Assembly (NCBI RefSeq): GCF_022267375.1
Contig: NZ_JAIZBH010000002.1
Location: forward strand, 62,001-126,000
Direction: 5' to 3'
Origin: Leptospira sanjuanensis
GTDB lineage: Bacteria > Spirochaetota > Leptospiria > Leptospirales > Leptospiraceae
DNA: 64,000 nucleotides
The first letter of the stretch is position 1; the number at the start of each line of letters is the position of its first letter. The notes under the pieces were generated by a model. That model saw nothing but the letters and a program-made list of their open reading frames with translations. It was not told the DNA's origin and did not search any database. The position numbers and the translations under genes were made by a program. This document shows positions 21,652-35,465 of this stretch, in pieces.

Positions 21652-22869
21652 ATGAATCCGAACAAGACCTTGCTACTTTTCTTAATACTATCCCTTCCCC
21701 TATTCGCCGAAACCGAAAAACATCCAAATCATGCGATCGGAGAGTCCTTACTGAAAATTTCCAAACGCGCCAATCTTCCCGAGGCCAGCGTAAGCGGTTC
21801 CGGCTATAAAGCGGTAGTTCTTGTGGGAGACGTGGACGGGGACAACGGGCCGGGAACATTAGGATACATTAAGAACATGCAAGGAGTCGCAAAGGTTCTT
21901 AGGGAACGCGGCGTCCAAGTAACGGAATACTACAGTCCGAAAAATTCATGGGATCAAATCAAAGGCTCTATCCAAGGAGCGAACTTGGTTCTATATGCGG
22001 GTCACGGTGTGGGAAGCAACTTAACCGATTCTCCGTATCATCAAAAGTATGTGGGCGGTTTTGCATTAAAGGGAAAATTCGTTTCGAACGACGATGTGGA
22101 AAATACTCTCAAACCCGCGCCGGGTGCTGTCGTACTTTTCTTAGGCGCTTGTTTTACGGCGGGCAATATGGCTTATGATATGGGGGTAATCGATGCGGAA
22201 GAAACGAAACACAGGGTTTCGATGTATTCCGCGCCTTTCTTAAAGGCGGGTTTTCAAGGTTATTATGCGACATGGGCTCCTTGGACCGCTCAAAGTTTGA
22301 TCGCGGAGCTTTTTACGGGAAAGAATTTCGGAACCGTTTATGATTCTCAAACCAATCTTGCCGAAGTGACAAAGATCGAACATCCGGCCTATTCCAACGG
22401 AAAGTTATTCTTTCATAAAGGAAAACAAGAATCCAGAGTCGTATTCGATTATGCCTTCGCAGGGAATCCGAATGCGCGCATCTCCGATCGGGCAAAAGAA
22501 GAATCGAAACCTTCCGACAACGCGGCGACAACGACCTCGCTGACGCCGGAAGAACAAACCGCTAAAAACAACGCGCTCGTCAAAGCCACTTATAAGAAGG
22601 ATCTGAAAACTGCAGTCAAATTGTTAAGCGAAGGGGCCGATCCGAATACGGAAACGAAAGGCTGGAGAATCCTTCACCTATCCGTTTATTTCGATCTACC
22701 CGAACTCGTAAAGGCGCTCTTGGACAAAAAGGCGGACCCGAATTATCAGGTGGACGGTTATACGGCTCTTTCCCTCGCAACGGCTTACGAACGTTCGGCG
22801 ATCATTCCTCTTCTGGAGGCTGCCGGAGGAACTAAATCCCGATCTACTTCCACGAAACCGAAACCGTAG
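21652..22869 (+). CDS. Secreted caspase-like / ankyrin repeat protein
   Basis: A 405-residue protein. Residues 1-20 are a signal peptide (LLLFLILSLPLFAET). Residues ~50-270 resemble a caspase/CHAT-like hydrolase fold: VVLVGDVDGDNG opens the domain, LVLYAGHGVGSN carries His118 and VVLFLGACFTAG carries Cys167, the usual catalytic His-Cys dyad. A Ser/Thr-rich linker (~283-305) joins this to two or three ankyrin repeats at ~310-390 (LLSEGADPNTETKGWRILHL; LLDKKADPNYQVDGYTALSL). Clan CD peptidases cleave after specific residues; the substrate here is unknown. It sits alone between genes of unrelated function. Confidence 0.72.
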   Translation: MNPNKTLLLFLILSLPLFAETEKHPNHAIGESLLKISKRANLPEASVSGSGYKAVVLVGDVDGDNGPGTLGYIKNMQGVAKVLRERGVQVTEYYSPKNSWDQIKGSIQGANLVLYAGHGVGSNLTDSPYHQKYVGGFALKGKFVSNDDVENTLKPAPGAVVLFLGACFTAGNMAYDMGVIDAEETKHRVSMYSAPFLKAGFQGYYATWAPWTAQSLIAELFTGKNFGTVYDSQTNLAEVTKIEHPAYSNGKLFFHKGKQESRVVFDYAFAGNPNARISDRAKEESKPSDNAATTTSLTPEEQTAKNNALVKATYKKDLKTAVKLLSEGADPNTETKGWRILHLSVYFDLPELVKALLDKKADPNYQVDGYTALSLATAYERSAIIPLLEAAGGTKSRSTSTKPKP

Positions 22870-22892
22870 GGGATCGATTCTTCGTCAAAAAA

Positions 22893-23543
22893 TCATTTCA
22901 ATACTTTGAATGCGTGCGTCCAGGATTGTGATAAAAATCCGGGGATACACCAAAGAATACAAAGCGGCTCGATCGCACGGGCCGCTTCGACTTTTCCCAT
23001 ATCTTCCGTTTCCCATCCGAATTCGTCCAAGATTTCTCGAACTTGTTTTTTCGCGGCCTCGTCGTTCCCGCAGATAAACATACTCGGAGTTCCTCCCTTC
23101 AAGCTCGGATTGACCATCAATCCGCTTCCAACCGAGCTGAAACACTTTACGAAGTTCGCCTTCGGAACCTGTTTCTGAAATTGCTCCATTAGAGATTCAT
23201 TGTATGTTGTAAAGAATTTCAATACTCCGTTTACGGGAGGTTCTTCCGAAATCGGGTTGGTCGTATCGATCACCGTTTTTCCGGTAAGCGAATCCACTCC
23301 TGCCAATTTCAATACTTCGGATGCGATGTTTCCCTTCGAACAAAGAACCAAGATGTCGCCGAAACTCGCCGTTTCCGCAAACGTTCCGATCGAAGCGCCG
23401 CTTCCCGCTTTAGACAACCATTCTTTGAGTTTTCCGGGATCTCTCGTTCCGATCTTTACTTCGGCGCCGTGTTTTAAGAATCCGTTTGCGAGCGTCTGCC
23501 CTACTATTCCCGAACCTAAGACTCCGATTTTCTTTCCTTTCAT
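22893..23543 (-). CDS. NADP-binding F420-reductase-like oxidoreductase
   Basis: A 216-residue Rossmann protein of the F420-dependent NADP reductase group (IGVLGSGIVGQTLANGFLKHGAEVKIGTRDP). Later segments ILVLCSKG, VIDTTNPI and VKCFSSVGSG match that family's nucleotide-binding and dimerisation parts. Leptospira is not known to me to make F420, so it probably uses another acceptor or substrate. A GGAGGAAC site precedes the ATG at 23541-23543. It converges on the caspase-like gene, with 23 bases between their stop codons. Confidence 0.85.
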   Translation of the reverse strand: MKGKKIGVLGSGIVGQTLANGFLKHGAEVKIGTRDPGKLKEWLSKAGSGASIGTFAETASFGDILVLCSKGNIASEVLKLAGVDSLTGKTVIDTTNPISEEPPVNGVLKFFTTYNESLMEQFQKQVPKANFVKCFSSVGSGLMVNPSLKGGTPSMFICGNDEAAKKQVREILDEFGWETEDMGKVEAARAIEPLCILWCIPGFLSQSWTHAFKVLK

Positions 23544-23795
23544 AAAGTTCCTCCGATTCAGGTTACTCTTCGTAGTATTTCAAAAGGATCAAACAAGATT
23601 TAAGATCGGCTTTTATTTTTATATAAGACTACACGTCCGAAACAGACACCCCATTCAACGATCGCATTAAATATATGAAAATATTTGTTTCCTAAATCGG
23701 GACGGACTTTAGCTTGATTCCTTAAATCGATCGGCGACGATCCGATTAAAATCAATACAATCTATTTAGAGTGAATCTTTGACAAGGAGTCAAAA

Positions 23796-24305
23796 ATGAA
23801 AAATCCTTTCCGTTCCGCATGCGCGACCATCGCACTTGTGTTTTCTATCTCGCTTCTTCCTTCGATTCTTTTTGCGGAAGAAGACGCACATTACATTCAA
23901 CCCGATGATTTTTTTATCACGAAAGAAGAATTCAAAAACCAGTCTTGGATTTACGTTCATCTCGCCAAACAACTCACCGCACCTTCCTCAAAAACGAAAA
24001 ACGAAGCGGAGTTTCTTCAAGTGCATGACGGCAATAAGGTTTGGACGAAATTCTTTTATGCGACCGAGATTGCGAAACAAAACGATCTGAAAATCGGCAG
24101 CATCGTAATCATGGCGGACCTCGGAACCGAAGACGGATATCGCGCTCCGGAAAGCAAAGACGAAGCGCGCACCTGCGGCTGGTTCATCGCCAAAGTAACG
24201 GACGTTTCCGATCTTTACAAAGGAATCGTTACCGTTTCAGGCGGTTACAAAATCAAAGTGGATGCGATCCGAGTTCCCGTAAAACCGGTTCACAAAGGAA
24301 AATAA
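23796..24305 (+). CDS. Secreted protein of unknown function
   Basis: 169 residues with a good AAGGAG site and a clear signal peptide (ATIALVFSISLLPSILFAEE, cleavage near residue 27). The mature protein is soluble-looking and mixed alpha/beta, with TEDGYRAPESKDEARTCGWF and a C-terminal basic stretch. No family recognised. A hairpin follows the stop codon. Confidence 0.75.
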   Translation: MKNPFRSACATIALVFSISLLPSILFAEEDAHYIQPDDFFITKEEFKNQSWIYVHLAKQLTAPSSKTKNEAEFLQVHDGNKVWTKFFYATEIAKQNDLKIGSIVIMADLGTEDGYRAPESKDEARTCGWFIAKVTDVSDLYKGIVTVSGGYKIKVDAIRVPVKPVHKGK

Positions 24306-24329
24306 TCCTTCCGCATTTCTTTTCTAAAT

Positions 24330-24355
24330 CAAAGGGTCGAAGTTCCGGCCCTTTG
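24330..24355 (+). terminator. Possible terminator hairpin
   Basis: Seven-base arms CAAAGGG / CCCTTTG enclose a 12-base loop 25 bases after the secreted-protein gene. The absence of a T-tract lowers confidence. Confidence 0.35.
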
Positions 24356-24525
24356 CGTGGCAAAAGACATCCATTCGGCGAAAATTCCCCGCCTCACTAA
24401 ATAATTCGCCGCAAAGCGGAATCCGTTCATCGAAATTTTTCCCTTTTCTTTTTTTCGAAACGCCGTAATTTTTCTGCAACCTCCCCCCGGCAACCCGCTC
24501 CTATTTATCAACAGGAGTTTACTAG

Positions 24526-25341
<816 letters not shown>

Positions 25342-25358
25342 GTTTTACACCTGATAAC

Positions 25359-25379
25359 CGGCCCGCCTTCGGCGGGCCG
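25359..25379. terminator. GC-rich bidirectional terminator hairpin
   Basis: A nine-base perfect stem (CGGCCCGCC / GGCGGGCCG) with a TTC loop lies between the convergent desaturase and 25398-25904 genes. It is very stable but lacks long T-tracts on either side. Confidence 0.6.
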
Positions 25380-25397
25380 CATCACGGCCAAACCCGC

Positions 25398-25900
<503 letters not shown>

Positions 25901-25904
<4 letters not shown>

Positions 25905-26821
25905 TCCTTTTCGATCTCCACTTGTTTGCGGACTTTCTCGAAAAGATTTTCCAACTCCGAAGGAGTGAACTCTTTCGTCGGTTCGAACGAACAGAACACG
26001 GCTCTATAATATTTATCCTTGTGGACCAGATAAAAACCGGCTTCTTCCATCAGCGTTCTCAGTTTTGTTTCTCGGGAAGAAGTGACAACGATGGTGACGG
26101 AGGAAAGTTTGCTCTTTCTGTGATCGATATGAAAGTAACAGAGGGCTTCTTCCGGATCGAGTCGATCGATCTCTTCCTTGATCTCGTCGAAACTCGTCAC
26201 GTCTCTCGGCCCTTTCGGATCGCGGTAATTGATCAGCACGCGTTTGAAGTAATGAACCTTGTTCCCTTCGGGGGTGATCTCGACCCCGTTCAGTACTCTT
26301 CTCTCGTCGGCGAGTTCCTTCATGAGGAATTCTCCCCTGCCCCGCGAACTTTCTATGTCGAACAGCTCGGAGGAGAAGTCTCCTTTCTTAACGTTCTCGT
26401 TGATCTGCGAAAGGGTGTATTTCATCCCCGGCTGCATCTCGTGTTTGAAGGACATCTTAAAAAAGGGATTCACAACTTCATTATGTAATTCTAATTCGAT
26501 TTCCGCGTATTTTCCCTGACCGTGTTCCACGATGTTTTGCGTGGCCTCGGTCGCGATGATGCGGATCGTGTCCGGATCGAGTCCGGCTAACGAGGAATAA
26601 CGATGAACGAAATTTTTGATCTCGTAGAGGGTTCCCAGACTTTCGTCGATTCTTCCCCGAATCTCGTTTTCCACGATCTCTTCGCGGAAGATTCTGGCGT
26701 AATAACGAACGCTCGCCATTCCCTTTTTCAGATAGGGAGAATGCGCCGTGTTCTCTATTTGCCGTTTGAGTCGTTTGTTTTCATCTTCTAATTCTTGAAT
26801 TCGTTTCTCTTCTGGGGACAT
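25901..26821 (-). CDS. RsbW-like ATP-binding protein (anti-sigma/serine kinase type)
   Basis: 306 residues. It begins with a coiled coil ([20 protein letters not shown]) followed by a GHKL ATPase domain at ~60-200: the N-box [15 protein letters not shown] and glycine-rich [15 protein letters not shown] correspond to the anti-sigma kinase/HATPase_c_2 family. A C-terminal domain (~220-290) of unknown type follows. Such proteins phosphorylate a STAS antagonist or bind a sigma factor. The divergent SpoIIE-type phosphatase gene starts 158 bases away and a STAS gene lies at 30406, so this is probably the kinase arm of a local switch; direct pairing is inferred. Confidence 0.82.
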
Positions 26822-26979
26822 AAAGCTCTTTATTTCTGTAACGAGATTTTCACATTCCCGATCGCCAAACCGGTGGATTTCTAAACTAACTTTATATGCT
26901 TTGGGTTCAAGTGATAATTCGTTTTTTATGCTGAAAAAACAAAACCAATCCGTTCGAGCTTTAACTTCAGCGAGTTTTT

Positions 26980-29379
26980 ATGAGCTTTCGTCAAAAAATA
27001 TTTTTAATCTTAAGTGCAAGTCAGTTATTTCTCGTTTTGATTTTAGCGGTCACCTTTATCCAGATGATCGATCGAGTCAAAAACGAACCTCAGGATAAAC
27101 GAGCCCTCGACAAATCCGTCGATTTTCAAAAAGAACTCAGACACAAGGAAGAGACGATCCGTTTTATGCTCAAAGAGTTGGAACGGAATTCCAAAACGAT
27201 TTCGATTTTGGAGGCGGGTTCCGGCAACCGAGGTCTTTTGGATTCTCAGAGAGAATACTTTTTGGGAATCATGAAACAATACGATCTTTCGATCTTCGAA
27301 GTGATTTCCTCTTCGGGCAAGGTAGTATATCGGTTTCACAGACCCGGCGATTTCGGAGACGACAAGTCCAAACAAAAGATCGTTCAGGAAGCGCTGAGCG
27401 GCAAGATCGCCTCCACACTCGAACTCGGTCACAGCGGTCTCGGACTCCGAGTCACTTCTCCGCTGCGAAACGGCTCCTTGGTCTTAGTGGGTCAGGTCGT
27501 GGATCAAAAATTCACGGAGAACATCACCGGCTCGAGCGACGTTCAGATGGCGATCTACGAAAAGGAAAAACAAATCTCCGCATCCGGTCCCCTCATCCGG
27601 GAATATCTGAAACATCATCCGATCGATTCTCTCAAAAGCGGGAACCGTTTTTCGTTCGGAGGAAAATACTTTTATCTTACGCGCATCCCGTACGAAAATA
27701 AGGGACTGACCAATCTCGCCCTCGAGTTCGTTCTTTTGATCGACGAAACGGAGCTGCATACTACTACGCGGAATCTCTGGATCTACTGCGGGCTCTTGGC
27801 TCTTTCGATCTTTATCGGAATTCTTCTCGTATCCTATCTTTTTTCGAGGGACATCATCAACGCGGTCAAGGCTCTCAACTTCGCGATGAAGAATCCTTCC
27901 GAAGACGAAACCACGATCATCGATTTGGACCGCACGGACGAACTCGGTCAAATGGGGGAAGTGTTCGTGAATATGAAAAAGGAACTTCTCGATCATCAGC
28001 TTTTTCTCGAAAGAAAGGTGGAGGAAAAAACGCAGGAACTTCAGGAAACGTTAAACGAAGTCCAGTCTCTCAAGGAAAAACAGGACGGGGATTATTATCT
28101 CACTTCCCTTCTCATTCAACCGTTGACTTCTCTGCGTTATAGCGACGAGAATACGAAGATCGAATCCATTCTCAAGCAGAAGAAGGAATTCCGCTTCCGC
28201 ACGAAGAATTCGGAAATCGGAGGAGATCTCTGTTCCATTCAAGAAATCACCTTGAACGGCAAGATTTATCTCGTCGTTTTAAACGCGGACGCGATGGGTA
28301 AATCCATCCAAGGCGCGGGCGGCGCGCTCGTGATGGGGACCGTTTTCAAAGCGATCGTAACAAGAACTCAGCTTTCCCGATCCAATCAGAAGAAAACGCC
28401 CGAGAAATGGCTGAAGGACTGTTATACGGAATTGCAGAACGTATTCGTCACGTTCGACGGCAGTATGCTCGTGTCCGCCGTCATAGCTCTCATCGATCAC
28501 GAAACCGGAGCCTTGTATTCCATCAACGCGGAACATCCTTGGATGGTTCTTTACAGAGACGGGAAAGCGAGTTTTCTGGATCCGGAATTGCTTCTTCGTA
28601 AGATCGGTTTTACGGAGAATGCGTCCGAGCCGATCATCCGCGTTTTTAAACTGGAACCGAACGACTTTCTGTTTATCGGTTCTGACGGAAGAGACGACAT
28701 TCTTCTGCGCAAGCCCGGATCCGACGAAACGTTTATGAACGAGGACGAAACTCTTTTTTTGCGGCTCGTGGAACTCGCCAACGGGGATCTGCACGATCTC
28801 GAAAAACTGATCGCTCACGCGGGAGAGGTCACGGACGACCTTTCCATTATGAAAATTGCATATAAAATTCCCACGGAGATTTCCCTGCAAAAGGTTCCAT
28901 CCGCCGGGGACGAATACAATCTTCTCGTCAAGGAAGGGATTCAGCAGATCCGAAAAAAGAACCTTTCACAGACGAGGAATCTTTTCGAAAAAGCCCTCGC
29001 GATCAGCGATTCCGACCCGGGTCTTTACAAACAACTTGCAAGAATCTGCATTCATCAGAAGGACTACGCTCCTGCGGCGAACTATTCCGAAAACTACGTC
29101 GCCAGGTTTCCGTTCGACAACGAATTTCTATATTACACTTCCTTTACGCTTCGAAAAACGAAGGAATATCTAAAGGCGATCGAATACTCGGAACGTCTTC
29201 GTTCCCGCGAACCGGGAAACATACGGAACCTCAAACATCTCGTGGAACTCTATCGTCTCGTTGGGAACCGTTCCAAGTTCCGTATGATTATGACGACTCT
29301 CAAAGCGATCGTCTCCGAAAAGGAATCGAGGGACGAGGATCGGGATCAGGACGTTTCTTCCGAACAGATTTTGGTTTGA
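26980..29379 (+). CDS. SpoIIE-type serine phosphatase with sensor domain and TPRs
   Basis: 799 residues. A first membrane helix is at ~8-28 (ILSASQLFLVLILAV), then a periplasmic sensory domain (~30-255, probably CACHE-like), a second helix at ~268-290, and a HAMP/coiled-coil linker (VEEKTQELQETLNEVQSLKE). The PP2C/SpoIIE domain at ~385-630 shows SEIGGDLCS, ADAMGKSIQGAGGALV, SDGRDDILL and DDLSIMK, keeping the metal-binding aspartates though GGDYYD is changed to GGDLCS. A TPR-like helical array follows at ~645-780. It would dephosphorylate a STAS protein in response to an extracytoplasmic signal. Confidence 0.88.
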   Translation: MSFRQKIFLILSASQLFLVLILAVTFIQMIDRVKNEPQDKRALDKSVDFQKELRHKEETIRFMLKELERNSKTISILEAGSGNRGLLDSQREYFLGIMKQYDLSIFEVISSSGKVVYRFHRPGDFGDDKSKQKIVQEALSGKIASTLELGHSGLGLRVTSPLRNGSLVLVGQVVDQKFTENITGSSDVQMAIYEKEKQISASGPLIREYLKHHPIDSLKSGNRFSFGGKYFYLTRIPYENKGLTNLALEFVLLIDETELHTTTRNLWIYCGLLALSIFIGILLVSYLFSRDIINAVKALNFAMKNPSEDETTIIDLDRTDELGQMGEVFVNMKKELLDHQLFLERKVEEKTQELQETLNEVQSLKEKQDGDYYLTSLLIQPLTSLRYSDENTKIESILKQKKEFRFRTKNSEIGGDLCSIQEITLNGKIYLVVLNADAMGKSIQGAGGALVMGTVFKAIVTRTQLSRSNQKKTPEKWLKDCYTELQNVFVTFDGSMLVSAVIALIDHETGALYSINAEHPWMVLYRDGKASFLDPELLLRKIGFTENASEPIIRVFKLEPNDFLFIGSDGRDDILLRKPGSDETFMNEDETLFLRLVELANGDLHDLEKLIAHAGEVTDDLSIMKIAYKIPTEISLQKVPSAGDEYNLLVKEGIQQIRKKNLSQTRNLFEKALAISDSDPGLYKQLARICIHQKDYAPAANYSENYVARFPFDNEFLYYTSFTLRKTKEYLKAIEYSERLRSREPGNIRNLKHLVELYRLVGNRSKFRMIMTTLKAIVSEKESRDEDRDQDVSSEQILV

Positions 29380-29509
29380 TTCGACTCGGGTCCGATTTTT
29401 TTTGTTCGAAGAAACCCGCGCATCTGCGTGAAATTTGCGGCACCGAAAATTCTTTCCCGCCGAAAAATGGGTTTCTGTTTTCCAAACGGTCCTGTATTTG
29501 GATCAATCA

Positions 29510-30405
<896 letters not shown>

Positions 30406-30409
<4 letters not shown>

Positions 30410-30750
30410 GTCAACTGAGCATTAAAAAGAAAGAAACTTCGACGGGCGTTTTCGTTTACTCACTCGACGGAAGATTGGATGAAAGCAGTTTTACCGATTT
30501 TAAACAGGAAATCATCGATCCTCCTCATCCCGATGTGGTCATTCTTAACCTAAGCGAGCTCAAATACATTTCCAGCTCCGGAATCCGAGCGATCTTCGAG
30601 TTGAGAAACAAACTGAGCAACGACGGAAAAAAGCTGATTTTGACCGAAGCCTCGGACAAGGTGATCCAAATCTTCAATCTCTTGGGACTTTGGAAACCGT
30701 TCACTCACCTAACAACCGAAGCCGAAGCCATTCAAGTCGCGGCGCAATGA
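30406..30750 (+). CDS. STAS-domain anti-sigma factor antagonist
   Basis: A 114-residue single STAS domain ([42 protein letters not shown]). The SSSG loop near residue 56 contains the serine typically phosphorylated by RsbW-type kinases and dephosphorylated by SpoIIE-type phosphatases. Its ATG overlaps the stop codon of the NAD-kinase-like gene. It completes the kinase-phosphatase-antagonist trio seen in this cluster. Confidence 0.9.
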
Positions 30751-30793
30751 TTCGTTGCCCGCGGACCGCTTTCCGCCGACCGCACGGTCAAAA

Positions 30794-32443
30794 CTACTTT
30801 AAATAAATTGCAACCACTCCCGGCTTCGGCAGGGAGTTCCCTCCATGCGGCCACCGGCTCGTCGGGTTTTGATAGTCCTTTGTGGTTTCTCCCGGATGTT
30901 GCACCGAAAGGAATAATTCCTTTTGATCGGGCGTAAACCAAAGTCCGGTCAGCTCCGCACCCGTGGGGGAAGAAGCGAACTGGAACGCCTTACCCGCGTC
31001 CGCTCCTTGCGTGGGAATCACGAACAAACCGTTGTTGCCGTATTTCTTATATACGGATTTGTTTAAGTTCTTTGCGGAAATGTCCGTGACCATCCAGAGA
31101 TTTCCCGCGCTGTCGAACGCGAGATTGTCGGGCGCCGCAAAACCGGAACCGTTTCCGCCCGCGACAAAGATCTCATAGTCGAATTCCAGCCCCGCGTGAT
31201 CCCCCGATTTTTCGTGGATACGAACGATCTGTCCGAAATGATTTCCGTGTTTGTCGTTGTTGGTCATCGCGATAAAAACGGTCCCGTCCAACGGATGAAT
31301 TTCGATGTCTTCCGGGCGGTCCATCGGCGTCGCTCCGCAAACTTTTCCCGCTTCCCTGCAACGAACGAGAACGTCCGCTTGCGATCCGAATCGCCGTTCC
31401 CCGTTTTCTTTTTTAGAATTTCGTAATGTTTCGTTCGACTCGAAATCGAGCGGAATCCAAATCCCCTTTTCGAAATCGGCCGCATACAAGGTTCCTTCCT
31501 CGAGCAAACTCGAGTTTCCGGCCCCGAGAGAAGGATCGTAAGAATTCTTTGATATGAACTTATACACGAATTCGTCCCTCGCATCGTCCCCCATATAGAC
31601 CACGAGTTTGCCCGAAGGAGACAATACGAGCGCAGCGTTCTCGTGCGCGAATCTTCCCAATGCGGTGTGTTTGACCGGAGTCGACTTGGGATCGAACGGA
31701 TCGACCTCTATTACCCATCCGTAATGCGTTTCGTGCGGGAGTTTGCACGGCTCGATCACCCATTCCACGTTTTCTTCGCAGGAAAGAATCGTATTCCAGA
31801 ACGTGGTTCCTCCCGCGCAATTCGCAAACGTCCCGAAAACCTTGTTCGTATTTCCGAGCGCGGAACTTCCCGCCGCGGGACCGGTCAATCGAAACTCGGT
31901 AAGACCGTTGATCCTTCTGCCGTATTTGGAATCGGGAGAAAGTTTCCATTCTCCGTTTTGTTTTGCGATTCGGAGCACCGAGCCGCCTAACGCATATAGA
32001 TATTGTTCGATCTGCTTATCCGTTCTTAGATTCGGTCCCTGTTTTTGACTGTCGTATCCGTTGACGTAGTATTCCAAGGTTCCGAGAGTTTCATGATTGT
32101 TCCACAGAAGACCCGTGTCCTTCTTACCCGCAAAAGGAAGAAAACAATTGAAGTCGGAATTAAAGCCGAACGTATCTCCTTGCGGATTGATACGATCCCC
32201 GAAAAGTGCGATCGTTCCGTAACGATAACCTTCCGGGAGAATCAATTCGTCTCGTTCACTCGCCGCGATCGGTCGAAATTTTGGAAATGAGTTTTGTTTG
32301 GATGGAAGAAGGTCTTTCTTGTTTCGTTGATTCGACTTTGTTTTCGACGAAGCGGTTGCGGCAAGCGCCCCGGACTTGACGAGAGCCAATGCCGCCGCGC
32401 CCTTCCCTAAGTAGCGTAAGAATTGAGATCGGGAAAGATTCAT
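30794..32443 (-). CDS. PhoX-like (DUF839) secreted protein
   Basis: 549 residues of the PhoX/DUF839 family, calcium-dependent beta-propeller phosphatases or related. Landmarks: LPEGYRYGTIALFGDRINP, LLWNNHETLGT, SCEENVEWVIEP, GRFAHENAALVLSPSGKLVVYMGDDAR, DRPEDIEIHPLDGTVFIAMTNN and LFLSVQHPGE. The export signal is MNLSRSQFLRYLGKGAAALAL, which has the layout of a twin-arginine signal (SRxxFLxxxG) but only one arginine of the pair. A phosphatase role is likely but not certain because many DUF839 members are uncharacterised. It stands alone, converging on the STAS gene. Confidence 0.85.
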   Translation of the reverse strand: MNLSRSQFLRYLGKGAAALALVKSGALAATASSKTKSNQRNKKDLLPSKQNSFPKFRPIAASERDELILPEGYRYGTIALFGDRINPQGDTFGFNSDFNCFLPFAGKKDTGLLWNNHETLGTLEYYVNGYDSQKQGPNLRTDKQIEQYLYALGGSVLRIAKQNGEWKLSPDSKYGRRINGLTEFRLTGPAAGSSALGNTNKVFGTFANCAGGTTFWNTILSCEENVEWVIEPCKLPHETHYGWVIEVDPFDPKSTPVKHTALGRFAHENAALVLSPSGKLVVYMGDDARDEFVYKFISKNSYDPSLGAGNSSLLEEGTLYAADFEKGIWIPLDFESNETLRNSKKENGERRFGSQADVLVRCREAGKVCGATPMDRPEDIEIHPLDGTVFIAMTNNDKHGNHFGQIVRIHEKSGDHAGLEFDYEIFVAGGNGSGFAAPDNLAFDSAGNLWMVTDISAKNLNKSVYKKYGNNGLFVIPTQGADAGKAFQFASSPTGAELTGLWFTPDQKELFLSVQHPGETTKDYQNPTSRWPHGGNSLPKPGVVAIYLK

Positions 32444-32570
32444 ACGTCGAAGTTCGCAAAACGGAAAAACGTCGCCATCCTGAATTTAGCCGTTCGATCC
32501 TATTTTATCTGGTTGTAATAATCGCGGGGAATTGAAAACTAACTGTTTAGAACTCGATTTTTCTCATTCT

Positions 32571-33068
32571 ATGGATTCATCGTACTCAACTCCGTTTTAC
32601 AAGATTCTTTTTACGCTCGGATGGAGTTCGATTCTATTCTTTCTTCCCTTTTATTGGATCGTATCCGGCGAGAACAAACATCTCGATCAAGTTTACGAAA
32701 GTCTGCGGGAACCGGGACCCACCGTTTTCGGAACTCTTACCGAATCCGTACGCGTTGAAAAATCGGGGAAACGAGCGTATCTCGTTTCGTATCGAGTGCC
32801 CGACGAATCCGGTAAGTTACACGAAATCACCGAACAAGTGGACGAAAATCTTTCTCAAAGACTCCGCGTCGGAGACAGCATCGAAGTACGCAGACAAACC
32901 TTCGAAACGTTCGGTAAAGTGCGCGTTTTAGCGAGAATCAAAAAGAATTCCCTGTTCATCAACGATTTCGATTTTCTGGAGATGTTCGCTCTAATCGGAC
33001 TTTGTTTTTCCGGAACGATCATCGGAGCGGGAATCTATTACTGGATTTTCAAGGGTCGGGCAGCTTGA
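32571..33068 (+). CDS. DUF3592-like two-helix membrane protein
   Basis: About 165 residues from the ATG at 32571 (a TTG at 32532 adds 13). A membrane helix near residues 12-32 and another at ~137-158 flank an extracytoplasmic beta domain ([33 protein letters not shown]), the architecture of DUF3592 proteins. Function unknown. The 3' end overlaps the convergent gene by 20 bases. Confidence 0.65.
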   Translation: MDSSYSTPFYKILFTLGWSSILFFLPFYWIVSGENKHLDQVYESLREPGPTVFGTLTESVRVEKSGKRAYLVSYRVPDESGKLHEITEQVDENLSQRLRVGDSIEVRRQTFETFGKVRVLARIKKNSLFINDFDFLEMFALIGLCFSGTIIGAGIYYWIFKGRAA

Positions 33069-33573
33069 TAAAAAACGGATTTTCCTTTTGGAAGATCAAC
33101 TGCACCTGATACGGCTCCATCACGTAACGCGACGGATTGATCTCGTAGGAAATATACAGAAAATACTTCTCATATATTACAATATACATATATTCTTGAA
33201 ACTTAATATGTTGCATCTGGCTGCGGATGCCGCGCATCCAGATCGAATCCGGCTGGACCCGTTCGTATCGGATGCTCGAAGCCTTGATCTGTTTCAGATA
33301 TTCCTGACTTACGGAAGGTTCCCTTCTTCTTAATTCGAGTTTAAAGCTGCGGATGAGGTTGTATTCGAGTTTCGCCTTTTCGAGGGCGTCCACGTCCGGG
33401 ATCGTCCGGAAATAATACTCGTAGTATTCCTTATCGAGAGAGGCCGCGTCCTTCTTATGAATGTCTCCGTTTTCCTCGGGAGGTTTGGAAACCGGCGCGG
33501 TCCCTTGCGCGGACATAAAATCCGCGGAACCGAGAAGGAATATCAGAAGCAGTTGTATCCGAAGCCGATCCAT
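33049..33573 (-). CDS. Secreted protein of unknown function, downstream of htpG
   Basis: 174 residues from the ATG at 33571-33573, which gives a proper signal peptide ([21 protein letters not shown]); a frame 15 codons longer lacks this. The mature part starts with a Pro/Glu-rich stretch, then a helical and beta domain with [23 protein letters not shown]. No family recognised. It begins 62 bases after the htpG stop codon on the same strand and may be the last gene of the bat/htpG operon. Confidence 0.7.
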   Translation of the reverse strand: MDRLRIQLLLIFLLGSADFMSAQGTAPVSKPPEENGDIHKKDAASLDKEYYEYYFRTIPDVDALEKAKLEYNLIRSFKLELRRREPSVSQEYLKQIKASSIRYERVQPDSIWMRGIRSQMQHIKFQEYMYIVIYEKYFLYISYEINPSRYVMEPYQVQLIFQKENPFFIKLPDP

Positions 33574-33635
33574 CGTAAAACGCTCAGTATATGTATCGGA
33601 TCGACCTCGGAATTCCAAGTCTTTTTTCGTGAAAT

Positions 33636-35461
<1,826 letters not shown>

Positions 35462-35465
<4 letters not shown>

